From positions 27,284,355-27,348,354 of the forward strand of contig CANTUZ010000007.1 of NCBI GenBank assembly GCA_947846985.1: a stretch of 64,000 nt of DNA. The letters are read 5' to 3'. The DNA is from Fratercula arctica (taxonomy: Eukaryota; Chordata; Aves; Charadriiformes; Alcidae). Made by a program: the position numbers and the translations under genes. Within the stretch, counting starts at the first letter, position 1. Each line of letters begins with the position of its first letter. Under the pieces are notes generated by a model. The model did not search any database. It saw nothing but the letters and a program-made list of their open reading frames with translations, and was not told the DNA's origin. Positions 49,016 through 61,897 of the stretch are shown in pieces.

Positions 49016-49305
49016 AATCAGAGACACAGAATTACAGAACGGTTTGGGTTGGAAGGGACCTTAAGACCATCTAGTTCCAACCCCCCTGCCCTGGGCAGGG
49101 ACACCTCCCACCAGACCAGGTTGCTCCAAGCCCCATCCAGCCTGGCCTTGAACACCTCCAGGGATGGGGCAGCCACAGCTTCTCTGGGCAACCTGGGCCA
49201 GGGGCTCACCACCTTCAGAGAGAAAAATTCCTTCCTGAGATCTAATTTAAATCTCCTCTCATCCTATCGCTATATGCCCTTGTAAAAAGTCCCTCTCCAG
49301 CTTTC
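49016..49305 (-). mobile_element. CR1 LINE 3' fragment (about 290 bases)
   Basis: The reverse complement of the CR1 3' end runs from the degraded terminal repeat (ACACAGAATTACAGAACGG) to about 'gtccctctccagctttc', with a small internal deletion relative to the other copies after 'tctaatttaaatctcctctc'. It is 5'-truncated and noncoding. Confidence 0.92.
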
Positions 49306-52300
49306 ATCTCCCCACAGAAGGTAACCTGTTTCCTCCATAACCACCCAGGAGGTGTGGAGAGATGCAGAAAGTAAAGCAAATCTCATTGTGTACAGGAATT
49401 TGCAATGTGAAAACAATTTCAAGCCTAACTCCGATATTCACCCATGTTAAGGCAGAATAGATGTCAACCAGCAATCCAGCTCCAACCAAAGCAAGAACTC
49501 CTGAGAACCAGGCTCCTGACTCCAGCAGTACAGACACGTTTATTTACAGAAATAGAAAGTTTTAGGCTTTTCAAAACATTTCTCCATAAATAGGGCCTTG
49601 GGTTCCACTGCATGATAAGGGAACATAAGCCCTCAGGGAAAGAAAGAAAAGTGAACATTAAGTCTGTTTGTGGAAATGCTTTTCCTGTAAAATAATCTCT
49701 TTCAAGCACATTGGCAGCAGTGTGTTCAGCAAAGACCAGCAACCTCAGGAATGGACAATTTTTGGAAAGATAATTAAACAAGAGGTCAAAACACGTCTGG
49801 GGAAGCAGGTATGGCAATTACTTAGCATCAATGTTTAACAGTAGCTGAGAGACAAATTTATACAGCACCCTTTTGGGCAGTTTAGGCTTCCATTTTCCAA
49901 TTCCAGTGGCTTAACTGCTTCTGAACTAGCTAATATCTAACCTACAACAAAACAGACTTTTCTCCTTGTAGCTAGACTAAAAAGACAACCCAAAAAGCTT
50001 CCCAAACTGTGGGAAGATGACATCCCAAAACCTCCCCAGGCCTTTGACCTCCCCCTATTCTAATCCAGGCTCTTTAGGTCATATTATTTAGCCTGAGAAA
50101 CCAGATGCAGCCACCTTGATGCCCATCAGAGTTTCCATCTGCATTGAGGGAAGCCAGCTGCCTACAGTGTCCTTCATTGACTTTTGTCATGGAAAAGCAT
50201 GGATTTCTGTGCCTGGGCAGTTTAATGGAGGGGAGACAGACTAGGGTGGAGAAACATGGAGCCTAACAAATGGAGAGACACTTCGAGAGCACAGGAAAGA
50301 GCACTGGTTCTGGCCTCCATCAGCAGACTCTTGGCCACTTCTAGACACCAACCACTTGCAAACTCAATGCTGACCTTGCTTTGAGCCAGCGGTCAGTCTA
50401 GATTACTTCCTCAGGTCCCTTTCTACAAGATTTCTCTCCCCTGTAGTTACAAAGAGCCCACATGGCATTGCAAAAATGCCTGAAGAGGAGGAAAACCACC
50501 AGTAGGAGGGTGCTCAGCAGCAATTTGCTGTTTGCTAAATGGAAAGCGGGAGATGGCTTAGGACCCCCAAGTCAGGTCATTACTGAATGAACTTGTAGGG
50601 AGATGCATCCTCCAGCCCCATGGGAAGGAGCTGCCTGTTGATGGCCCAGTGTCGGCACTGGAGAAGGCACGAGGGGAACTCCTGCCCATTCCTCCTGATG
50701 CAAGGGATGAAGAGTTGAAGCGAGCTAAGAAGCAAAGAGCAAAATGGCAGATGGGAAATAGAAACTAGCACAAGGGGATAAATCTGCAGTCACAGTGCCA
50801 TCACCACTCATTAATTAGTCCTGTTACCCTGAGCTAGCTAAATCACTGAAATAACATTTTGTCCATTTGGGACCCTATTTGGAGGCCTCAGGGCTGGTTT
50901 TTGTGGCTCTTCATGGAGGTGTAGTAATACAAGATCTTGTTGTATTGCATAGAGAAGTCTACTTTGGATCACTCCAAGCTATGAAGCCAGAGCTGAGCCT
51001 TCACCTTTGCCTTATTCCCAAGAAACATTCAGCCACCCCCCGCCCCTGCAACAGGTATATACATCATGGCTTTGATCTCAAGGGGAATGAGCACAAGACA
51101 GATGCTTCCCCTGATGGTTAATAGCGAAGTCTTAGGTGGGAGCACTGGCCATCAGGGAATGCTAGCTGCTAAATGGGCTGCCTCCTGTAGAGGCAGTAGA
51201 CCGAAATACTTGACCTTGTCTTCCCCAAGGCACCTGCCATTAGTCCTGGATGCATGGCTTGCTTTATGTTGCCAGTCAAGAAGATAAACCCGTGAACACC
51301 AGCCTCTGCAGAGCAGCAAAGTGAAGTGGTGTTATGCCAAGAAAGGCAGGCAGGATGATTCAGAGTTGCTTTTAAATTACAGGCTTCCTTCAAAGTGGCA
51401 GCCATCTGCAGTCACATAAGCTGCAAGACAAGTGCCTAGGGGAGACAATTCAGTTTCTTTACTAAATGAAATGGAAGAGGCACCTTACTCACTCTCACCC
51501 GCTCTAATTGCTACTGTTTCCATCAATTTTTAGGCCTGAATGTTGAATAGGAAATAGAACTCCTATTTTAAAACCATCCTCAGTTTTTCACTCTGTGCAA
51601 AGTCAACGGGAAACAGAAAAAAATCCAATCTAAAGCTTTGATCCTGCAGATTCCTGGAGATGCTTATTGCCTTTTACAGAGACTCACGTGGTGGAATGGG
51701 TTTCTTTCCCCATGATGCTGCTGAAGCCACACAGTTTCCCCCAGACTGTTAGATTTCAGACGTTCAGAAGGAAGTGGGTTAACCTCTGGGGCTGAATTCA
51801 GAGGGCTCTTGGGACTCTTTCCCTGGTACAGGGCGAAAGAATTGCTTTGAAGCTCTGGCCTGAACTGCATAGCTGGAGCCACAAGTCTTCCCAATACATC
51901 ATTTTTAATTCCACATCAACGCTAAATGCATCTAGAATTCTCCAGCAATGGTACTTGACCATGACCTCTGTTATTGTCCTGATGACCATTCACTCATATT
52001 TGTGGTGTGAAGATGCTACTCTTCAACTTCCAGGATCTCGTTAGAGCTTTATCTGCTATATTGAAAAGGTTCCCCTCACAGCATTTTGTTCCAGATGTGG
52101 AAAGTTAAGACTTGCCTTGGTTAACATGAAACTGTTATTCTAATAGCTAAGCAAATTGCTCAGGTTTCTCACAAGAAGGTGTGTTAATCAATCCTTCTAT
52201 TATTTTGGGAAATCTTCTTAGAGGGGACTCTGATTAACCCCAGCCCTATTTGAACTGCTGACCTAGACAGACTCTTCATATAGCAATTATATCAGCACAG

Positions 52301-55300
52301 AGGCAATATCCCCTTCCCAGGCTACATGTGCTCAAGAACCACAGTAACATTTTGGCTACAGGCGAACTCATATTCAGCATATTTTTCCACTGGCCATCCT
52401 TTGCCATCTCTCCCCATGGCACTATCCCAACTTGTGAGCTGTAATCTCATTGCCGGTGCCATTTCCAGTCAGCTGGTAAGTATCGTGGAAATGGAGAAAA
52501 AGACAAACCCCGGAGAGCACCCACAGCACCAGCAGCTGACAGTGATCACTTTGAGGACCATTAGTTAGGCAGCTTTAAATCCCTTTAATACACACAATAT
52601 TCATTTTTGCACTCTCTAGTTACTTAATATGCAGGGCTCCGTGGTACCAAATTATGTGTTTTGCAGAAGTCTTTGTGTATTCTGTTGTATCAACCCAAGT
52701 GTTTTCATCAACCAAACTTGTAATCTCACCCCAAAAATACTACATCAAACTCCTTTGACAAGATTATGTTTTCCTTAACTCACAGTGGTAGGAACGAGGG
52801 AAATTTTTCCTTCTATAATTCACTATTTGGTCTAATTCTTTGAGGTTCCTTTCAGATAACATCAACAGTCCATAAAATTTATGATTCTCTGCATATGTTC
52901 AAAATCCAGCTAGTTTAGTCACTGTTTTATTTGCATTTGCTTGAAGCATAAACACCAAAGACTTAGAAGCAGGTAGAAAAGAAAAAAAGACAGAAAAAGA
53001 AAACAACAATAAAAAATAACTCCTCCTCTCTGCGTCTAATATGCAAGACAATTATTTTTCATTTCAAAGCACTGGCTGTTTTCTGCTATTAAATGTACCA
53101 CAGAGGCTACAGGATAGAAGACCATAGAGATCTGCCATAACACCATTCTGTGTAATGTAGAAGGAAGAAACGGCTGAGGCTCCTGCCAGATTATTCCCAC
53201 ATTTAAGCATCAGCAGACTGAGGATGCATCAAATTTGCAGGATGGTAAAAACAATGGAGAGAAATGATGCTTACGTGTGGCTCTGCACAGACTGATTATT
53301 CAGAAGGGCCTGTTTTAGTTTTAACTTTCTTTTTATTAGAAAGAATTCATCAACAACAAGATATGCTTAACGTTAATCATGTATGTCAGATTCTGCAGAA
53401 CATTTACATATCTTCGGGTCTGTGCAAAAATGCTACGGAAAGACCCCCACTGGAATAAGTCTTTGATCAGGCTGTAACGCTGTTTCTACTCCTAGAGGTG
53501 AATCAGCAAACAGCTCAGCTCTCTGAGCTTTTATTTCTACAGCTGAGGACCAAAGGCCTCAAAGATATGCAATCAGCTCCACTAAAAGATCAGAAGTAAA
53601 GGACTGAGGGGCTCTGGGGCTAGCTGCAAAATCAAAGAGCTATGTTCCCATTTTGCTTCTGTTTCATTTTGCAGATCACCTTCAGGGACTTGGACCACTT
53701 CTACAATTGGCAGTGGGTCTTTCCACCCAAGAAACTCTTCCTTTAATGAGCACAGGGCAGAAGCCTAGGTAAGCCTTGCACTTTGTGGTCATAGCTATAG
53801 TTGTGTCCCCTCCCACCCTAGTCACAAATTTCCTACTGTCTCATCCAATTGCTTTTAACGGGTTTTGCTTTTAAGCATTTTTTGACCACTTCTTCCCCAC
53901 CTGCCCCCCATCCTCACTGCTACTGGGCAGTTCCCAAAACCTTCCCCTAGTCTGAGGCGAGGAACTTGTCTCTGAATTCTAGCCCAGATTTATTTATGAC
54001 CGCTTTATACTCTTCTGTTCTTACATCACCGTTCCTTTCCTCCCCAGGACACAAAACTTAGATTAAAAAAAGCTGAACAGCAACAACAAAAATCCAACAA
54101 GATCTTGTCTCAATCTTGTAGACTATCTCCAGCCTGCGAGGTATCTGCACACGGGCAAGACATGGATTTACTCTTTGCTGTAGGTATGCATTTTGTAGTT
54201 TTTAAGAGGAAACCAGAGGGAAAAGCTAGTATGGACAAGAAAAATAAAGTTCTGCGCCAAGCTCGGCTTGCTTATGGTTCTACAGAGCCTGTGCTGGGAA
54301 AAAAGGTGTTACTCAGATTTAACTCTGAATAAATTACCTCTGGAAGGCTTACATTTCTTCTCCATCTAAGGAGAAAGCTTCCCTTCCCCAGGCAGGACCA
54401 CTGCTCAGCAGTGTTGGTTTTGCAGGAAGCCGCCTGCAGAAGGAGTCCACGACCAGACGTTTCCATGGTGGAGCACACAGGGGAGGTCGTCTCCCAGGAG
54501 ACGGGACTGGGACAATGGGGATTGTGTCTGCAGGAGTTCTCACACTCTCTAATTGAGAGCAAGTAGAAATCCCGGTTCTATGTGGGAAATGGGTATTTAA
54601 AGGTCCCAGAGGTAGGATGCGATGCATGAACTTCAGGTCTACAGCAGGTTTCCCTAAAACATATTTCTTTCCCAAATTATGTATTTCACTTCTGCTAGGT
54701 TTTAGCTTTAGTGGCACACATTACAATTTGTTTGCCTCTGATGAGTTTGTCACTGTTTAGAGCAACAATGAAGACACAAATGGCATTTAGAACTTTCACT
54801 AGACAGATTAGACTCATTAATTAAAACTCATTTGATTTCAGGCACAATAATTTGTTTTCCTTCATTCTGCCATCAACAGTTTTGGTGCCACCTTATCTTT
54901 TGCAATGAAGCCTAACTGCAGCAACCCTTTTAGCTGAGGCCTCAGTTACCAAGAATCTATTGTCTTCTGGCCCCAGAGAGAGGGAAGCTGGGCCATTTAG
55001 AAGACATTTCCAATTACCTGAGACAAGACGGAGGTGATAATCTTCACAGGCTGAACTAGCAGACCTAAGAGAGTGGGATGAACATACATTGCGCAAAGCA
55101 AGCTAAGTGGCTCAGTTGAAGACAAGGTGTATAACCTAGCTTTATATTTGTTTATCTATGAAATTACACACTTGTGAGAAAGTCCTGCCTCATTTAACAG
55201 ATAATATTTCCCTTTATCAAGCTTTTTATTGCTCCATCTCCTAGACAATTTCCCTGGTAATACAGGGTAGCTTTAATGTATGACAGGAAAACACCATGCC

Positions 55301-55451
55301 CTGTACAGACCCTCCAAAAACTCTGCTGGTCCTATCATAATGGGGTTAGCCTGAAAGAAGAGTCAGGGAGATGCATTAGCTCTCTAGAGCTAATCTGTCC
55401 TGATTCTAGCACTTTTTCATTGCACTGTCTTGGGCAGGCTATTCTTCCCTC
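49306..55451. other. Noncoding stretch, nothing recognised
   Basis: No exon, RNA gene or repeat family recognised. Purine-rich sequence near 52975-53020. Open frames here are short and unconvincing. Confidence 0.5.
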
Positions 55452-55583
55452 AAAGTGTTCAAGGCCAGGCTGGATGGGGCTTGGAGCAACCTGGTCTAGT
55501 GAGAGGTGTCCCTGCCCAGGGCAGGGGGGTGGAACTAGATGATCTTCTGTGTCCCTTCCAACTCTAACCATTCTATGATTCTA
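55452..55583 (+). mobile_element. CR1 LINE 3' fragment (shortest, about 130 bases)
   Basis: Plus-strand CR1 3' end: 'gtgttcaaggccaggctgga', 'gagaggtgtccctgcccagg', 'ggaactagatgatctt', ending CCATTCTATGATTCTA. It is strongly 5'-truncated. Confidence 0.92.
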
Positions 55584-58500
55584 CTGCCTCCATCTCTGCT
55601 TCCTCTTCTCTGTGGGTTCTTGGTGGAGAGGTTTCCTCTCCCCACACATTGGCACAGATGACCACTGCGAAGCCCTTATTTCCACTGAATCCTGCGTGCA
55701 TTGATGGGGTGCACACACACACACAGATTCAGGAGTTTCCCATAAGAATAACTTCTTAAACAATCTCTGCCAAGTGATTAAGACAACCTAGCATGGTCCT
55801 TCTAGCTATGGTTAACCCAACAACCTTTACAGAAGATAACTTTGCAGAGATTTACAAATGAGAAAATTTTCTACCATGAGATAATTTTCTTTGGGAACTC
55901 ACATTTTAAATGAAGATTTTCGTCATTCCCCTCTTCCCAGGACGTACCAGGCACCTCCCCAGGCAAAGCAATGCCAGCTCCATGTGCACTCACAATTCAG
56001 GGGGTTCTTTTCCAGCTGGCAACTCGACAGAGATTCAATTTGAAATCCTATACAATAATCACATCTTTCTTCACCACTGTATACTATTGTGTAGAGAATT
56101 ATTTTAAAGATTTTAAGTTTGTTTGGTTTTTTTAAAGAAAGAAAAAGTACAGGTAATTCGATCAATGCATGGAGAGATAAAGTTTCCTCAGATTTCCCAA
56201 ACCTCAAGTTATTATCCCCTGAGATTACTGCAGGCTGTTTCCTACATAGCTAAACCAAGGGAAAAACAGAACTTAAAATAGACCAATGAGCACCCAAGGG
56301 CCCCACGTCTACAAATGAAGAACATGAAGCACATGAAGAACTCAATTTAGGGAGCAACTCGGGGGATCTAGCCAGAGAAATACCACCATCACTCCTACAG
56401 GGTCAAGCCATGAGAAAGAAACACAAAATTTGTAGGGCAAAGGAGGTTTAAGGGAGGAAACAAAACCAACCCCATTTTTAGCTGTACTACGTAGAAGACC
56501 AAAGTGCCCATCATTTTTCCAAACACTGTAATCTGACTTGAAGGTCTTCTTTAGAAATGGCATTTGCACTTCATTTTTAATCAAATGGATTGTTTTCCTC
56601 CTTAGAATGGGGCTGAGCCTTTTAATATTGCTGCAGAGTAGAGACACTGCTAATAAATATTTAAAGACTCAACGCTTTAAGTGAAAAGAAGGATTTGTTG
56701 GATAATATTTCACTTTCCTTAAACTGTTTGTTCACCACTGAAATTGAAAATTTTAATTTTATGGTGATTGCTCAGAGAGCTGATGTTCAGACACTTTCCC
56801 AAGAAACCTGAGAGCCAGGAAGGCAGTCTATAAATAACTGCCTTGGAAATAAACTTCTGTGAATTGGACATAACCCAGATCAGATTTTCAAGCGTGTTGT
56901 AAATTACCCACAGCCAGAGCATAGGTCAAAAATATTTACTAGCATTGAGCTTCATTCCTCAGATTCACCTCCCAGGAGTATTTTAAACCCGGAGCAGACA
57001 ATAGGTAGGTCTGAGGTTCAGCTCTGCTAGCCCTCGGCCCCAGCTGGTTTTTTATTCCTGTGCTGACACAGCAGTATTGTCTCCTGGCCTTGCACTAGTG
57101 CAAATGTCCGTAACAACCAGGAGCATCATCTGAATCTTCTATTATATTAATACCAAAAGGATTGCTTGTGATTAAGGATTGCTTATGACTAAGCCGACTT
57201 GAAAAGTACTACAAAAGCCTTAGAGAAATGCAGGAGAGCAGAATTATATGGGAGGAGAGACAGGAGAAAGGGAAAGGGAGGGAGGGGTTGCACCATCCCT
57301 CTCCCGAAGAGGAGACAGAGGGAGCTGACAGAGCTCCTCCTTAGAAGGAGCAGGGCAGTGGCTATGTGGGATAACACATGCTATTTTAGGTGCCATTTTG
57401 TACCACATTCATTTAGCTCCAACACAGGCTGTCCCCGTTGATGGAGGGTGACCCAGCAGCACTGCCAGGGTTTACTGGGGAGGTTGACTCCAGTCACTTG
57501 TGCAAGGCACAAACAGACTTGTTGGCTTTTATGGATTAGTGCCTGAACTAAGTCTCTGCTTTGTGAGTACATCTCTCCTTTCATTTTTTCCAGGCTGCAA
57601 GTAATTAAGGTTGTTGATTTATAAAATCCCACCCCCCTGACCCCTATCTGCTATAGCCATTGTGAAGCTCTCCTTGGGCACACACAGTCCCTGCTGTTAT
57701 GCCTGGGAAGTTCTCAGTATGCCTCAGACACCGCAGCAAACCAACCACAGAAAATATTAGAAGAAAAAAGAAGTGGAGACCATTCAGAGGTGGTGACCTG
57801 GCTAAACTGCTGATGCAGGTCCTCACAGGTTGGCCGCACAAACTACCAATGGGGTTGGTGCGATGACTGTGAAGTCCTGCCAGCTGGTTTGCTTACTAGA
57901 CTGGTTTTATCCAAGGACTGAGACAGCCAGAGCTATCATGCCACCAGACTCCCAGTCCCAGAGTTTGGCAGCAAGGTGGCCCATTAAGAGAAGGCCAAAC
58001 CTGCAGCCCCATTCCAGTCAGTCAAACTCTGCTGGCAGAAAGGGGTGGCAGAATTTAGCCCTAAATCTACTAGAAGATCCAGATGAGGTCAGTACTTGGA
58101 CAAGAGCAACATGAATTGTGTTCCCATCCTGCATCCTTTGTATGGTGCAACCTTAGCTGGGAACCTCAAAGCCTTGAAGAGAAGAAACACTCAGTCCCAG
58201 ATTCATTTCTAGGAAGAGCATTTACCTGTCAAATCAGGATTCATAGCTGGGAGCTGTGATGCTTTTTAGAAGGAGGACACATCACAAACTCTCCATGTTT
58301 CCATGAGTTTGACACAAGATAAAAAGCTGATGTGAAGAAGCAGCCATCAAAAACCCTTGGGAGATACTTTTTGTGATTTCTAAGATAATCCTCTGCAGTT
58401 TCAAATTCTGATCTAAGCCTGAGCTGTGGAACTCATGCATTTTTTCAAAGGGGCGAGCCTAATTTAGAAAGAGTGTGTCATATATTAGACATCACATCTT

Positions 58501-61500
58501 TTAACCGCTTGTATTTCCATGCATGTGAAATATTTCACTTGATTTAAGAAGTTTACAATATGCTTCAACTCAAACAGTACATTCATAATTAGTCATACAA
58601 CCTTAATTGCAAAGAGGGCTAGCCAGAAACAGACAGAGAGTTTTCCTAAGGTAGGATAGGCATGCTGCTTTTTAAGATTACTTTGTATTAGTTAAATGAA
58701 AAACTCTCAGGACATCTGCAGTAAAGTTTAAATTAGCAACTTCAACTAAAAGTTCAGCCAGTGCAAATCTGATGAAGCACCATAGCATTCTGTACAGCCA
58801 CCTCGGGTTCCAGCCCTCAGCTGCCCCTTTGCATCCTACTGTCCATCCATCCTCTTACTACCAAGGCTCCCAACATCTTCTGAACAAAGCATAGGCACAA
58901 CACAGCAGCTTTACAGGCACCAAACACGTATGGACACTGAGCTGTCATTTCCCCATTGCACTTGGAGCACAGGGGCCTACATTCCCTGTGGAGTCAACAC
59001 AGGGAGGAAGGCACTTCAAAGCCTAGCCATATCCCCTGTGCCTCACCTTTTGGGTCTCTGAGCCTCTAGAAGTACCTCTTTCCTGCAACTATAGAGTCTG
59101 TGGCGCCACACTGGGCAATTCAAGTTAGGAGATTAAATTCAGAAAGATGAACCCAAGCTTCTGTGCCTTCTTAGCACCAGAGACTGGAAAGTCCACCTGC
59201 AAACAGCCATGGCTGATCTTTACGTCAGCAGCTCATCCCATCAGGGAGGTGACTCCCACTGTACACCAGTAAAAATCACCCTTCTGAAGCAACCACTGGG
59301 TACACAACCACCATCCTTCTTCAGTTTTCACAATAGAGCCCAAGTAGCGCAGAGGGGTTTGGCTAGTTCTCTTGGTGAATTTGGCTGCAAATTAACCTTC
59401 ACAGCAGAGTGCTGTTGGCTTTGTTATAGAGCTGGCAAGTCAGAGCATCCAACCATCCATTAGCAAGTGCTGTTACCAAGACAAGTACGCCAGGCCGCTA
59501 GGTCAGGGGAACAGAAGAGAAAACCCAAGTAGGTCAGATCTGCTAGAAAGGCCAATTCAGTCTTAACTGTTCATCACATCATATACCTCTGATGGTCCTG
59601 GGATTTCAAGAGAAAAATTGCAGTGTGTCCCTCTGGAAGCAGAGTGGTGCTTTCATCCATCATATATGTTGATGTGAGCAGATAGTGGAGACCGTGAGGT
59701 CCCTTTCTCTGAATATATGTCAAGTATTGGCTGCCTCATGCAGGAGGTCAAAGATTTACAGGGAGAGCTCTCAGCTTTTCTGGTTCCCTCCTAAGTCAAT
59801 CAGCTGGAAGGGGTGTTCCAAGACCACGCTTATTGAGCAGGGGATGAGCTTTGAGTGCCACTGATTCAAGCACCTATGTCTCAGTGAGCAGGCTGGTGGT
59901 ATCAATTAGGGATACACAGTTTAGAAATATCCTTATCTCTTGTCTACATACCCTCCCCTTAGATTTTAATGTTAATACGACAGACAATTTGGTCCCTAAA
60001 GGCCAAGAAGGCAAATTATAAAGACAGTAGAAAGAAAGGGAGATAGGAAAAGTGAATAGGGCACAAGGATGCCCTGGTACAAGGAGAAGGAAGAAACTTC
60101 AGGTGGAATATAGTTAAGGCAAAGAACAAGGGCATAGCCACAAATGTTAACATAGAAAACGGGCAAAGACAGAACACTGACTGTTATTACTTTATGCTCA
60201 GCATGGAGTTAAGTGCAAGGTGGGTTTGGATGTGCTGGTTGAGACTCCTTTCACCCCAATTTTAACTTTCCAAAAATAAAGTTTGACATAGAGCATAAGC
60301 TGTTAATCAAGGCTCCTTTTCTTATCAACAGAAAGGGAGAGCAAGAGAGAGAGATACCTCCCTCCTCTGACAACAGGCGTCAGAGCAAGGTGGGATGAAT
60401 CTCCTCCTATGAGTGAAGAAGGGAACAAGCTCCCTCTGCTCAGCTGGATGCCGCTGGCCAGAGTTAATCTGTCTCTATTAACAGTCCTGGCCCAGGAGTA
60501 TTTCTCTAGGACACTGCGCTACTAATACCATCAGCAGATGGGAGCAATGGGTTTGCTGGAGGAGGGAGAAAGATCTTTGAGAGATCTGTTTCAAAGCAAC
60601 CTCCAGAACTCAAGCTCACACCAGCAAGCCTGGTGAAGGACGAGCATCCATCCCACGCACAGCAGCGAGCCAGCTTTTGAGCTTATATTTAACTTAGTTC
60701 TTGTTCTGTACAATGATGTTTGAGCTTGGTGATCTGCCTGACCCATCAAAACCTGCAAGAGCTGCTGCCTTCTCCGAGCTTTGTTTCATTGCTTTATTCA
60801 GAGCTTGAAGAGACGGCAAAGTCTAAATTTAGAATAACTTCAGCAACATGGTGTGTCTGGCCGTGCTTGCACACCGCTTTCTGAAAAGACGATGACCAAA
60901 CCAAATCCAGATTTCCTTTTAATCTGGCCTATTTTAAATCAAGCTGAAAAGAAAGATACTAAAGCTGCTACTGTGAAACGTGCTGCTCCATGAATTAGTA
61001 ATTGTGTTTACCTTCTACATTGGGAATTTTTTGCCTGTGTTGCTGTTTCTTACTGCCACTCAACATGAGAAGCTTTTATTCGAATTAGACTATTTCAAAG
61101 CACTTTTACACTCATGTAGAGTCAGGGACTTATTTACTTTCTGACAGTTATTTACTTCCCATAAATATTTCACAGCCACAGGATCTCCCAGATGAAAGTG
61201 GAGTTTGCTCTGTGCTCCTGTTCAGGAGTCTAATTAAAAACAGAATAAAATGGGAGGGACAGAGCTTAAGTGCTAACCGTGATGGATGTGTCTGGAGGGA
61301 ATTCAGCAAGGGGAGCCTGTTTCTTGGCACAAGTATTCAAGCCTCTGCATAAAAGCAGAAGAAAAATGCCCAACACAGGAACTGAAAGCCCGGAGGTGGA
61401 TCAGGGAAGAGGTTTTCAGAGACGTGAGAGCTATAAACCAGCACTGGTCCTGCACAGGCTGTATGCTGCTGTCACTGAAGGGACGGTCCTGGTTGCCATT

Positions 61501-61730
61501 TCACATTGCCAAAGCCAGCCACGTCCTTTTTGCCTGAATACCCCTCCCACAGCCCAGCTTTGAAGTCAGCAGCAGCGTCTCCCTGCGCCTGTGATCCCAC
61601 CAGCCCAGAGCCACTGCCACGGGGACAAGGCTTCTGCATCCCGCCTGTGAAAGCTGAGGGCACATCCTCATCTGGGGTAAGTCACCAACACCACTGATGT
61701 CCAAATACACCTTAGTATCTTTTTGTTTTT
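55584..61730. other. Noncoding stretch, nothing recognised
   Basis: There is a short CA repeat near 55713-55725 and a purine-rich tract at about 57250-57290. No exon, RNA gene or transposon was recognised. Confidence 0.5.
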
Positions 61731-61897
61731 AGAACCACAGAATGGTTTGGATTGGAAGGGACCTTAAAGCTCATCCAGTGCCACCCCCTGCCCTGGGCAG
61801 GGACACCTCCCACCAGACCAGGTTGCTCCAAGCCCCGTCCAGCCTGGCCTTGAACACCTCCAGGGATGGGGCAGCCACAGCTTCTCTGGGCAACATG
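61731..61897 (-). mobile_element. CR1 LINE 3' fragment (about 165 bases)
   Basis: The reverse complement of the CR1 3' end runs from AGAACCACAGAATGG through 'cctccagggatggggcagcc' to 'tctctgggcaacatgttcc'. It is 5'-truncated and noncoding. Confidence 0.92.
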
